Below the pieces are notes generated by a model, which was given only the letters and a program-made list of their open reading frames with translations, searched no databases and was not told the origin of the DNA. A stretch of DNA of 64,000 bases from CAJQQY01 sp964564545 (lineage in GTDB: Bacteria; Bacteroidota; Bacteroidia; Chitinophagales; Saprospiraceae), in NCBI GenBank assembly GCA_964564545.1, contig CAZMBP010000153.1, positions 19,178 through 83,177 of the forward strand, in the 5' to 3' direction. The translations under genes were made by a program, and so were the position numbers. Positions 16,732 through 24,147 of the stretch are shown here, one piece after another; positions within the stretch are counted from its first letter, which is position 1, and each line of letters opens with the position of its first letter.

Positions 16732-17256
16732 TTATTTAAAAGCAAACTTTTGCGAATATCTCTTTTCTATTTGGTGCTTCAATTCTTTTCTTGCAAAAAA
16801 GATTTTACTCTTTACTGTACCAATTGGAAGATCGAATTTGTCAGCAATTTCTTGATATTTATAACCTTCATAATGCATTAAAAAAGGAATTCGAAGACCT
16901 TCATCGAGATTACCAATAATCTCTGTCAATTCATCCATCATAATATTACTATCTCCTTCGTTGGCTATTACATTTTTACCCGAGTTAATGTAGTAATTAT
17001 TATCTGTCGAATCCATAATTACATTAGCTCTTACCTTTTTTCTATAATCATTAATAAATAGATTTTTCATAATTGTAAAAACCCAAGCTTTGAAATTAGT
17101 ACCTGTTTGAAACTTATTTTTATAAGTCAAAGCTCTGAATGTAGTCTCTTGGTATAAGTCCTTAGCTCTCTCTTTGTCTTGAGTTAATTTATAAGCAAAT
17201 GCATTTAGCATGTGAGTTAGCTGTTGGTAGTTAGATTGAAATTCAGCAGTAGTCAT
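16732..17256 (-). CDS. ECF-type RNA polymerase sigma factor (copy A)
   Basis: A 174-residue sigma-70 family ECF factor. Region 2 (about 10-75) includes AKDLYQETTFRAL and FKAWVFTIMKNLFINDYRKK, which bind core polymerase and the -10 element. Region 4 (about 115-165) includes YQEIADKFDLPIGTVKSKIFFARKEL, a helix-turn-helix for the -35 element. No anti-sigma gene is adjacent. A close paralogue lies at 20452, and a sigma-2-only relative lies at 17510 in the divergent direction. The upstream region holds a candidate promoter and a 14-bp inverted repeat, suggesting regulated or self-regulated expression. Confidence 0.93.
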   Translation of the reverse strand: MTTAEFQSNYQQLTHMLNAFAYKLTQDKERAKDLYQETTFRALTYKNKFQTGTNFKAWVFTIMKNLFINDYRKKVRANVIMDSTDNNYYINSGKNVIANEGDSNIMMDELTEIIGNLDEGLRIPFLMHYEGYKYQEIADKFDLPIGTVKSKIFFARKELKHQIEKRYSQKFAFK

Positions 17257-17297
17257 TTATATATGGTTTTAATATTATTAATGTTTAAATGGTACTA

Positions 17298-17348
17298 TAA
17301 AGGTATATTTTTGTTTAACCAAAACCAAATAAAAGTTAAACAAAAATA
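17298..17348 (-). promoter_or_regulatory. Candidate promoter and 14-bp inverted-repeat operator of ECF gene A
   Basis: On the minus strand, TACCTTTA (plus 17298-17305) resembles the -7 element, and TTTG (plus 17326-17329) lies 20 bases upstream as a -33 element. TATTTTTGTTTAAC (17306-17319) and GTTAAACAAAAATA (17335-17348) are perfect inverse complements flanking the -33 element, as an operator would. The word GGTTAAACA also precedes the paralogous ECF gene at 20452. Confidence 0.5.
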
Positions 17349-17509
17349 AGGTTGATTTTCTTTTGTTTTTTTTAAATAGCACATTTTATTCATAAATGAT
17401 TGATAGTCAATGGTTTACGTGTTTAGCTTTTCGACTAAAAAAGATAAACAATTTTCATTTTTTTTTGAAAGTTTGAACAAAGCATTATAATTGACGTTGT
17501 CTTGGTATT

Positions 17510-17746
17510 ATGAAAAACGAAATATTCTTTAAATATCTTAATCTAAATCGACCTCTCATACAGAGTCTTGCGACTGAATTGTCTAGTGATTTTGCTACAG
17601 CTCGTTTTCTTTATCGAGAAACGACACATCAAGCAATGAAAAACCAAGCGCACCTTAAAGAAGAAAATTTTAATGCTTGGCTTTTGACAACTATGAAGAA
17701 GACTTACTACAAAATTTTGCGGAATGAATATTCAGTTAAAAACTAA
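17510..17746 (+). CDS. Orphan sigma-2 domain protein (truncated ECF sigma)
   Basis: 78 residues that align end to end with region 2 of the neighbouring ECF factors: SLATELSSDFATARFLYRETTHQAM against AYKLTQDKERAKDLYQETTFRAL, then NFNAWLLTTMKKTYYKILRNEY against NFKAWVFTIMKNLFINDYRKK. There is no region 4. The stop is followed by an overlapping reading frame on the same strand, not by remnants of sigma-4. It could be a decayed gene or a small protein that competes for core polymerase. It overlaps the SRPBCC gene by 23 bases, so the two are translationally linked. Confidence 0.65.
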   Translation: MKNEIFFKYLNLNRPLIQSLATELSSDFATARFLYRETTHQAMKNQAHLKEENFNAWLLTTMKKTYYKILRNEYSVKN

Positions 17747-18164
17747 GGTTGATGGAAATTACAAGGCCATTATGGAACAGTTTGACCGTAAACTGTTCGA
17801 GGCATTGAAGCCTAAATATGGTAAGATGGAAATTGTGAAATTCACAGGTTCCAAGAAAGGAGACAGAGTTCATTTACGATTTTTAAGTCCGATAAAAGCT
17901 GAATGGGTAAGTGAAATAATTGATGATGGTGAAGATGAAAATCAATCCTTTTTTATAGACAAAGGCACGATCCTACCTTTTCCTCTCAAAAGTTGGAAGC
18001 ATAAACATATCGTCCAAAAAATAACAGAAGATACTAGTCACATTATTGATGATATGACATTCGAAGGTATCAATTCATTGTTTACATTATTTTTATATCC
18101 AGCACTTTACCTTGCTTTTTATCCTCGAAAGAGCATTTATAAATCCTACTTCAAGGCCAATTAA
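17724..18164 (+). CDS. SRPBCC-like (START/Bet v1 fold) protein
   Basis: 146 residues with no signal peptide. The start MNIQLKTKVDGNYKAIMEQFDRKLFEAL and the mid block KFTGSKKGDRVHLRFLSPIKAEWVSEI resemble SRPBCC ligand-binding proteins of Bacteroidota, in which a first strand and helix are followed by a curved sheet. The C-terminus, NSLFTLFLYPALYLAFYPRKSIYKSYF, is hydrophobic and typical of this subgroup. The ligand is unknown. It is probably translated together with the upstream sigma-2 protein and the downstream DUF2177 gene. Confidence 0.7.
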   Translation: MNIQLKTKVDGNYKAIMEQFDRKLFEALKPKYGKMEIVKFTGSKKGDRVHLRFLSPIKAEWVSEIIDDGEDENQSFFIDKGTILPFPLKSWKHKHIVQKITEDTSHIIDDMTFEGINSLFTLFLYPALYLAFYPRKSIYKSYFKAN

Positions 18165-18201
18165 AGGGTCAAAAATACAATTATAAAATAATAGATTAAT
18201 T

Positions 18202-18609
18202 ATGAGTATTGTTTTTTACATGAAATTATACGCGTTGACTATTCCTGTATTTTTCCTAATAGACATGATTTGGTTAGGTTCTCTAGCTAAGAAATTTTAT
18301 GGAGATAATGTTGGGCATTTACTTTCAGAAAAAGTCAATTGGAAAGCTGCCTTGGTTTTTTATTTCATATATATCATTGGCATCCTTTTTTACTCCGTGG
18401 TTCCAACATTAGAAGATGGTGATTGGCAAAGAGCTCTATTGCTGGGAAGTACCTTTGGTTTTTTTACTTATGCAACTTATGATTTAACCAATTTAGCTAC
18501 GCTAAAAAATTGGCCAGTAAAAGTAGTGTTAGTGGATATTGTGTGGGGGATGATTCTTTGTGGGTCTGTAGCTGCTGCTGCTTTTCAGATTGCTAAATGG
18601 TTACTTTAA
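18202..18609 (+). CDS. DUF2177 membrane protein
   Basis: 135 residues with four predicted membrane segments: about 8-26, 47-66, 82-96 and 108-130. FLIDMIWLGSLAKKFY, GSTFGFFTYATYDLTNLATLKNWP and DIVWG are the conserved blocks of DUF2177 (COG4852). The function is unknown. An internal ATG at residue 7 (MKLYALTIP) is the more usual family start. It lies 37 bases after the SRPBCC gene, the likely last gene of that operon. Confidence 0.88.
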   Translation: MSIVFYMKLYALTIPVFFLIDMIWLGSLAKKFYGDNVGHLLSEKVNWKAALVFYFIYIIGILFYSVVPTLEDGDWQRALLLGSTFGFFTYATYDLTNLATLKNWPVKVVLVDIVWGMILCGSVAAAAFQIAKWLL

Positions 18610-18750
18610 TCAATGATTTTGTTCTGAATTTTGTCGTTGAGTCATTCATTTTTTTGCAGAACAAAAACAAAAATTATGAAAAAACAAAAACTTTTTTATT
18701 TATTCTAAGTTAAACCTGTATCTCTATTTCAGGACAGGACATTGTTTATT

Positions 18751-18903
18751 TTAAAAGTTCTCCATCCCTAATATTTCATACTTGTTACTTTTTTGTAGAT
18801 ACTTAAAATATCTTTTAGAAACAGATACAAAAACCTCAATGGATGGAAATTTTAAAACCACTTTTTCTGATGTTTTTTTGATCAATTTTATTTTAATTTT
18901 CAT
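18751..18903 (-). CDS. Candidate 50-residue small protein
   Basis: A short frame, ATG at 18903 to TAA at 18751-18753, reading MKIKIKLIKKTSEKVV, a central hydrophobic VFVSVSKRYF, and an end at GMENF. It begins 33 bases after the stop of the TPR gene on the same strand and could be its cotranscribed partner. Composition is basic and amphipathic. I recognise no family, and a chance frame in AT-rich DNA is possible. Confidence 0.35.
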   Translation of the reverse strand: MKIKIKLIKKTSEKVVLKFPSIEVFVSVSKRYFKYLQKSNKYEILGMENF

Positions 18904-18935
18904 AAAATGGAAGTTTATTTTTTGAAAAAAATGTA

Positions 18936-20171
18936 TTACTCTGTACAGAAATAAGTTCTTGCTTTGGTAGCAATTTCGTAGCCTAGGTCGATACTTTTAT
19001 CCAAATCCATGCACCCAGAAATTTTATCATAAATTAGAAAGAAAGCTAAAGCACGATTATAATAAGCTTCAGCATAATTCTCATCTAATGCGATAGCCTT
19101 GGTATAATCATCAATTGCTTTTCGAGGCAATCCAAAAAGTAATTGTAAGTTTCCTCGATTTTTATGTAGCTCAGCATTATTGGGAAATTGCTCAATTGCT
19201 TGATTTAAATCTGCTAATGCTCCGCCATAATCTCCTAGCATTTTTTTGGTCAAACCTCTATTTAAAAAGGCCTCCATGTAAGTATCTCCTTTTAGTTTTA
19301 TAATCGTATTATAATCATTCAAGGCTTTTTCTTTTTCTCCAATTTGTTTGAATAATAAAGCTCTTTCGAAGTAAGCTTTAGTTAAATCGCTTTGCAAATC
19401 AATAGCACGATCTAAATATGTTTTTGCTTTTTCAAAATTATTTAGGCCTCGCTCAATTCTTCCAAGGTTGTACCAAGCAATAGCAAAGTCAGGTTCTACA
19501 ACCACAGCATCTGAAAAGGCATCCACAGCGTCTTCAAATTTTCCTTGCTTCTTTAATATGGTACCTTTCAAGTCATAAGCAATAGCTGATTTGGGAAAAT
19601 CACTTAATACCTTATTAATTATTTCTAGCGCTTCAGGGAGATCCTCGGACTCAATTTCTTCTATAACTTTACCTATTAACAGAATCTCAGCTTCTTTATT
19701 TTTGTCGGCCAATATTTTATTATCCAATGCTTGATAATAATAGGTGAGTTTTTGAAAAGTAGTTAATCCCTGAACCGCTTGTTCTGGAGCCATAGATAAA
19801 ATTTGAAGTAGCCCACCACTTCCATTATAACCATATAGATTGGCTGCAAGTGGATTGATACGATTAGCCTTTCGAAGATCTTCTTCTGCTTCTATATTCA
19901 TTCCTACTATCTTTTTAAACTTCGCTCTCAAGAGAAGTGCTTCAGAAGAGTTTGGGTTTTGTGCAACTGCATTCTCTAAGGTGAAAAATGTTCCTTCATA
20001 GTCCAATGCTCTGAATTGTTGCTCTGCTTTTAAGAGCAGAGGCTGAACAGTACGAGCTTGGTTTTCAGAAGTATATGATTGTCCAATTTCTACATTATTC
20101 ATCCTTCTTGTCTGTGCAAAGAAGTTGGATTGCAAAATTAAAATTAGAATTGTAGTAATAAGGTATCTCAT
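18936..20171 (-). CDS. Exported TPR-repeat protein
   Basis: 411 residues with a signal peptide (MRYLITTILILILQSNFFAQ). From about residue 40 to the end it is a solenoid of TPR units, clear at 195-230 (AIAYDLKGTILKKQGKFEDAVDAFSDAV), 230-262 (AIAWYNLGRIERGLNNFEKAKTYLDRAI), 265-297, 300-330, 333-365 and 366-395. It probably assembles proteins at the periplasm or outer membrane. It is transcribed away from the ECF factor at 20452, and the 280-bp gap between them carries both promoters. Confidence 0.9.
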   Translation of the reverse strand: MRYLITTILILILQSNFFAQTRRMNNVEIGQSYTSENQARTVQPLLLKAEQQFRALDYEGTFFTLENAVAQNPNSSEALLLRAKFKKIVGMNIEAEEDLRKANRINPLAANLYGYNGSGGLLQILSMAPEQAVQGLTTFQKLTYYYQALDNKILADKNKEAEILLIGKVIEEIESEDLPEALEIINKVLSDFPKSAIAYDLKGTILKKQGKFEDAVDAFSDAVVVEPDFAIAWYNLGRIERGLNNFEKAKTYLDRAIDLQSDLTKAYFERALLFKQIGEKEKALNDYNTIIKLKGDTYMEAFLNRGLTKKMLGDYGGALADLNQAIEQFPNNAELHKNRGNLQLLFGLPRKAIDDYTKAIALDENYAEAYYNRALAFFLIYDKISGCMDLDKSIDLGYEIATKARTYFCTE

Positions 20172-20354
20172 ATTTTTTTGACTTTAAAAAGGTTATAAGA
20201 AAATTATTTATTGATGTTGTAAGCTTATAACAAAGCAAAGGCACAATAGTTGTCAGACTTTAATTAATAATAGCAAAGCTATCACTTTTGAGGGTTTAAC
20301 AGTATGTAAAAGTTGTAAAACTTAAAAAAAATGAAAAATAATTAACTTTTTATG

Positions 20355-20385
20355 CAAAAAGGTTAAACATTTTGATTTACATTTG
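20355..20385 (+). promoter_or_regulatory. Candidate promoter region of ECF gene B
   Basis: TACATTTG (20378-20385) fits the TAnnTTTG -7 consensus of Bacteroidota. GGTTAAACA lies a few bases upstream (20361-20369) and matches the word in the promoter region of ECF gene A. There is no clear -33 TTTG. Confidence 0.45.
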
Positions 20386-20451
20386 CGTTATGCTTCTGAA
20401 AATGATAGTAAAACTATTAAAAATACAAGTAACAGACTAAAATAATATATT

Positions 20452-20970
20452 ATGCAAAACTTCCAATTTGTTCAAGAATTTAACTCACATAGTAACTACT
20501 TAAAGAATTTTGCGATGAAATTGACTAGAGATAAAAATGCTGCAGATGATCTGTTTCAAGAAACTGCATTACGAGCATTTAAACATCAAAGGCAATATAT
20601 TTCAAATACTAATCTGAAAGCCTGGTTAAGTACAATCATGAAAAATTCTTTTATCAACTTATATCGAAAACAAAAAAGAAGAAGCGAAATACAGGATACG
20701 ACTTCAGAAGATTTTTATCTGAATCTGTCAAAAGATACGATCATGAATGAGGGTGAAATGAACATTAATATTCAAGAAATTTCTAGAATAATTGATTCAC
20801 TTGATGACGGATTTAGAATTCCATTTTTAATGGCATATCAAGGATATCAATACGATGAGATTAAGGAGAAAATGGATCTTCCAATGGGGACAATTAAAAG
20901 TAGAATCCATCATGCAAGAAGAATGTTGAAAAGCCAAATTAGAGAAGTTTATGATGAATTAGCAGTATAA
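20452..20970 (+). CDS. ECF-type RNA polymerase sigma factor (copy B)
   Basis: A 172-residue ECF sigma factor closely related to copy A: LTRDKNAADDLFQETALRAFKHQ and LKAWLSTIMKNSFINLYRKQKRR in region 2, then YQYDEIKEKMDLPMGTIKSRIHHARRMLK in region 4. Both share an unusually similar linker with IPFLM(A/H)Y. It is followed at 92 bases by a TetR-type regulator on the same strand, probably in one transcript. No anti-sigma factor is adjacent, so control is likely at transcription or by another locus. Confidence 0.94.
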   Translation: MQNFQFVQEFNSHSNYLKNFAMKLTRDKNAADDLFQETALRAFKHQRQYISNTNLKAWLSTIMKNSFINLYRKQKRRSEIQDTTSEDFYLNLSKDTIMNEGEMNINIQEISRIIDSLDDGFRIPFLMAYQGYQYDEIKEKMDLPMGTIKSRIHHARRMLKSQIREVYDELAV

Positions 20971-21061
20971 AATATTCAACTGTTGAAAATAACAATTATT
21001 AAAAAAATTGTTTTCTGAGAGATACCTAACCGTCAAATGTATAACTATAAATAGATTAATT

Positions 21062-21787
21062 ATGAGACCTTTTTTTGTTCAACTTGAAATCAATCCAAAC
21101 TTATATTTAAACGACCCTCAGAAAACAAAACTGGGAAAGAAAATTATTGAACAGAGTGTATTGTTGATTGATGAAATAGGTTTAGAACAATTTAATTTTA
21201 AAAAATTAGCAGAAACTATTTCTTCTTCAGAAGCATCTGTTTATCGTTATTTTGAAAATAAGCATCACCTTTTTGTATACCTTTTAAATTGGTATTGGGA
21301 ATGGATGATTGCAAGAATTGACCTTAATACACTAAATATTGTTGATCCAAATCATCGACTCAGAGTAGCACTTGGAATTATCGTTGATACCGCAAATAAG
21401 AACATGACGATTGAATTTGTAGACGAAGAAATTCTGCATAAAATAGTGGTGCGAGAAGGAGCTAAGGCCTACCACCATAAGTTAGTCGATGAAGATAACG
21501 AGGATGGATTTTTCTTAGCCTACAAAAGATTATGTAAAAAAATTGCCAATATTATTACCGAAGTAAAAGAGGATTTCCCATACCCAAAAGCTTTAGCAAG
21601 TACTTTAATTGAAACTGCCAATAACAATTTATATTTTGCTAGACATCTACCTCGATTGACTGATCTAAAAGAAGAGGGTGAAGGACAAACATTAAATGAA
21701 CGGGTAAAACAAATGTTAGAATTCTTCTGCTTTGGATTAATTCATAAAGAGGTAGAATCTAAAAGAGAAATGAAATCTATGTTTTAG
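21062..21787 (+). CDS. TetR/AcrR-family transcriptional regulator
   Basis: An open frame begins at a TTG (21008), but the ATG at 21062 has a better N-terminus and gives 241 residues. The helix-turn-helix is at about 25-70: GKKIIEQSVLLIDEIGLEQFNFKKLAETISSSEASVYRYFENKHHLFVYL, with the standard IGLEQFNFKKLA and VYRYFxNKxxL signature. The C-terminal ligand-binding part is not recognisable. It probably regulates the genes around it, such as the ECF sigma upstream or the prohibitin-like lipoprotein downstream. Confidence 0.88.
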   Translation: MRPFFVQLEINPNLYLNDPQKTKLGKKIIEQSVLLIDEIGLEQFNFKKLAETISSSEASVYRYFENKHHLFVYLLNWYWEWMIARIDLNTLNIVDPNHRLRVALGIIVDTANKNMTIEFVDEEILHKIVVREGAKAYHHKLVDEDNEDGFFLAYKRLCKKIANIITEVKEDFPYPKALASTLIETANNNLYFARHLPRLTDLKEEGEGQTLNERVKQMLEFFCFGLIHKEVESKREMKSMF

Positions 21788-21834
21788 AACAAAAGATTTG
21801 CAAAGAATCAAATAGATAGATGTACAAATAGTAG

Positions 21835-21872
21835 TTAGCATAGTCATCCACTTCGAGTGGATGGCATGCTAA
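21835..21872. repeat. Hairpin palindrome after the TetR gene
   Basis: TTAGCATAGTCATCCACT pairs with AGTGGATGGCATGCTAA around a three-base loop, with one bulge or mismatch. It sits 48 bases beyond the TetR stop. The downstream sequence is A-rich, not T-rich, so terminator function on the plus strand is uncertain. Confidence 0.7.
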
Positions 21873-22013
21873 AATCAAAAAAAAATCACAACCACATATT
21901 TAGAAAAAATTATTATTTGAAACCAGTAATGTCTGGTCTCGACCCTAAATAACTATATCAAATTTGAAAAATACCTATTTAAAATTATTTAATAACTTAA
22001 AAAATTAAAACGC

Positions 22014-22847
22014 ATGAAATCACAAAATGTCTTAAAATCATTGTTTTGCCTTTTGGCAATTTTTACATTGGCAAGTTGTGCCACTATTCGTGAAGGAGAA
22101 GTTGGAGTTAAGCGAACTTTTGGAAAATATGCTGACAAACCTTACACACAAGGAGTAAAAGTTTTTAACCCTCTTGCTTCAAGAATCATTAGGATTTCTA
22201 CACAAACCGAAAACTTAGAAGTCGGATTGAATATTCCGTCAAAGGAAGGATTGACGATCAAAAGTGAAGTTTCAATTCTTTACAATATTGATGGAAATAA
22301 AGTTCCTGACCTATTGCGAAACATAGGTGAAGATTATGAGCGAAATGTAATTCTTCCTGTGTTCAGATCAGCAGTTGCAGATGTGTCATCAAGATTTTAT
22401 GCAAAAGATATGCATACCGGTGAAAGAGCAACTATTGAAAAAGCTATCAAAGAACAAATGATGACTTTGATGGATGGAAAAGGAATAGAAGTAGAAGCCG
22501 TTCTTTTAAAAAGTATCCAACTTCCAAGAACTCTATCTGTAGCTATCGAATCAAAATTAGAAGCAGAGCAACAAGCACAACAAATGGAATTTGTCTTGCA
22601 ACAGGCTAAGCGAGAGGCTGAACAAAAAAGAATAGAAGCTGCCGGAGTAAGAGATGCTCAGTTAATCATTGCAGAAGGATTGAACGCTAAAATTTTACAA
22701 TTTAAATCAATTGAAGCTTTCCAAGAATTAGCAAAATCACCAAATGCAAAAGTAATTATTACAGATGGAGATTTACCGATGATCATGGAATCAGAAATGG
22801 GAATTAATCCAAAGACAGCTAAGAAAAAAGTGAGTATAAATAATTAA
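22014..22847 (+). CDS. Prohibitin/SPFH-domain lipoprotein
   Basis: 277 residues. It begins with a lipoprotein signal (LASC, Cys near residue 23), followed by ATIREGEVGVKRTFGKY, the start of an SPFH/prohibitin domain. The SPFH core runs to about 175; ERNVILPVFRSAVADVSSRF and IELPRTL-type blocks are typical. A coiled-coil region follows (EAEQQAQQMEFVLQQAKREAEQKRIEAAG). Prohibitin-like proteins form membrane rings that organise proteases such as FtsH. The lipid anchor in place of a transmembrane helix is usual for Bacteroidota. A terminator follows. Confidence 0.9.
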   Translation: MKSQNVLKSLFCLLAIFTLASCATIREGEVGVKRTFGKYADKPYTQGVKVFNPLASRIIRISTQTENLEVGLNIPSKEGLTIKSEVSILYNIDGNKVPDLLRNIGEDYERNVILPVFRSAVADVSSRFYAKDMHTGERATIEKAIKEQMMTLMDGKGIEVEAVLLKSIQLPRTLSVAIESKLEAEQQAQQMEFVLQQAKREAEQKRIEAAGVRDAQLIIAEGLNAKILQFKSIEAFQELAKSPNAKVIITDGDLPMIMESEMGINPKTAKKKVSINN

Positions 22848-22881
22848 AGAATTTTTTTCAGAATTTCGATTGTTAGCTTAT

Positions 22882-22917
22882 ATGGGCGAGTTCTTTCATT
22901 GGCTCGCCCATTTTTTG
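22882..22917 (+). terminator. Intrinsic terminator after the prohibitin-like gene
   Basis: ATGGGCGAG (22882-22890) pairs with CTCGCCCAT (22903-22911), followed by a T-run. Confidence 0.88.
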
Positions 22918-22937
22918 AGCAACCAAAAATTAATCAT

Positions 22938-23267
22938 ATGCGAATCATAATCAGAAATAACCTAGAAATTTCAAATAAGTATATCCGCTTTATTAAATGG
23001 AAGATTAATTCTGTCAAGAGAAAATTTCATGATTTAATTTATGTAGAAATTCACCTTAATTCAGAAGGTCAATCACCGAAAACTTATTATGCAAATATTA
23101 GGTTAGGTATATCTGGACATGATATTGTTATTCAAAATAAATCACGGGATTTAGTTGAAGTTTTCCAAAAATCATCTCAGGCTGTTCATCGATATTTAGC
23201 AAAAAATAAATCAACAAAAAAAAAGTTAAAAAAAAGGAATGAAGTTTTTCACAAGGAAATTAATTAA
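22938..23267 (+). CDS. HPF/RaiA-like ribosome-associated protein
   Basis: The frame opens at 22899, but that start lies in the preceding terminator. The ATG at 22938 gives MRIIIRNNLEISNKYIRF, the better start (109 aa). It resembles the short sigma-54 modulation/ribosome hibernation family: an alternating strand and helix, then YANIRLGISGHDIVIQNKSRDLVEVFQKSSQAVHRYLAKNK, which matches the HPF dsRBD-like helix. The basic tail KKKLKKR is typical of rRNA contact. It would inactivate ribosomes in stationary phase. The gene overlaps the thioesterase gene by 29 bases. Confidence 0.7.
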   Translation: MRIIIRNNLEISNKYIRFIKWKINSVKRKFHDLIYVEIHLNSEGQSPKTYYANIRLGISGHDIVIQNKSRDLVEVFQKSSQAVHRYLAKNKSTKKKLKKRNEVFHKEIN

Positions 23268-23625
23268 ACCAGGAGATCTTAATGCAAACAATAGTTTGTT
23301 TGGAGGACAACTACTAAAGTGGATAGATGAGGAAGCGGGGATTTATTCGATGACAAAATTAGGAAGCCACAGGGTGGTCACCAAGTTTATGTCGGAGATT
23401 AATTTTGTGAGTTCAGCTAATCAAGCAGATGTGATCGAAATTGGACTACAATTCATTTCTATCGGTCGTACTTCTATCACCTTTCGATGTGAGGTTCGAA
23501 ATCTTTTTTCAAAAAAAACAATCATCTCTATTGAGCAAATTGTATTCGTAAATGTGGATGAAAATTTAACCTCTACACCACATGGTAAAACGATGGAAGA
23601 TATAGAGAACGAAGCCATTTTTTAA
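23239..23625 (+). CDS. Hotdog-fold acyl-CoA thioesterase
   Basis: 128 residues of the YciA/BACH acyl-CoA hydrolase family. RKLIKPGDLNANNSLFGGQLLKWIDEEAGIYSM carries the conserved N and D/E residues of the active-site helix (N-x-x-G-x-x-L-x-W-x-D). VTKFMSEINFVSSANQADVIEIGLQF and GRTSITFRCEVRN are the next core strands. It hydrolyses acyl-CoA esters in the cytoplasm. It starts inside the 3' end of the HPF-like gene, indicating translational coupling. Confidence 0.9.
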   Translation: MKFFTRKLIKPGDLNANNSLFGGQLLKWIDEEAGIYSMTKLGSHRVVTKFMSEINFVSSANQADVIEIGLQFISIGRTSITFRCEVRNLFSKKTIISIEQIVFVNVDENLTSTPHGKTMEDIENEAIF

Positions 23626-23643
23626 GATATAAAATTCCGAAAA

Positions 23644-23883
23644 ATGAAAAATAAAATTATTATTTCCATTGGCCTAATTGTGTTGGGATTCATTTTCGAG
23701 TGTCTTCACTTTTTTACGAACATTAGATTTTTTGAAATCAAATTTTCCATTCTTGGGATTGTTTCAATGGTTTTAGGTGTTGTTGGAATATTATGGTATT
23801 TTGTTATTCCTGTTTTAGAGAAAAGAGCTGAAGTTTTAGGAAAATTTAAAAAAGGGAAAATCAAAAATAATCAACCTAACTAA
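23644..23883 (+). CDS. Small two-span membrane protein, tandem paralogue 1
   Basis: 79 residues with two hydrophobic segments (5-21 and 36-59) and a basic tail (KFKKGKIKNN). It aligns with the next gene along its whole length: IISIGLIVLGFIFECLHFFTNIRFFEIKFSILGI against LISILILSLGIVFEWLYYAVDSTFFDVKFYLLGI. The function is unknown. The pair precedes the ABC/HlyD/TolC operon on the same strand, with 18 bases between the two genes and 42 before the ABC gene, so they may be accessory parts of it. Confidence 0.7.
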   Translation: MKNKIIISIGLIVLGFIFECLHFFTNIRFFEIKFSILGIVSMVLGVVGILWYFVIPVLEKRAEVLGKFKKGKIKNNQPN

Positions 23884-23901
23884 CGTTTAAATTTCCAAAT
23901 C

Positions 23902-24105
23902 ATGAAAAAAGAAATATTAATTTCCATTCTAATTCTTTCTCTGGGTATTGTCTTTGAATGGCTTTATTATGCAGTTGACAGTACTTTTTTTGATGTAAAA
24001 TTTTACTTGCTAGGAATACTTTGTGTAATTATAGGTGGTATTGGAGTTTGGATTTATGGGATCATGCCATTTATAAATAGTAGATTACGAGATAAGGATA
24101 ACTGA
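23902..24105 (+). CDS. Small two-span membrane protein, tandem paralogue 2
   Basis: 67 residues, two membrane segments (5-23 and 35-57) and a short polar tail RLRDKDN. It is clearly homologous to its upstream neighbour (shared xILISIxIxxLGIxFEWLxY and FFDVKFYLLGI). Conservation of both copies as open frames with similar spacing argues for function. It lies just before the ABC gene in what looks like one operon. Confidence 0.7.
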   Translation: MKKEILISILILSLGIVFEWLYYAVDSTFFDVKFYLLGILCVIIGGIGVWIYGIMPFINSRLRDKDN

Positions 24106-24147
24106 GGATAAAATATAATAATAAACTTTTTAACAATCGAAATAAAA

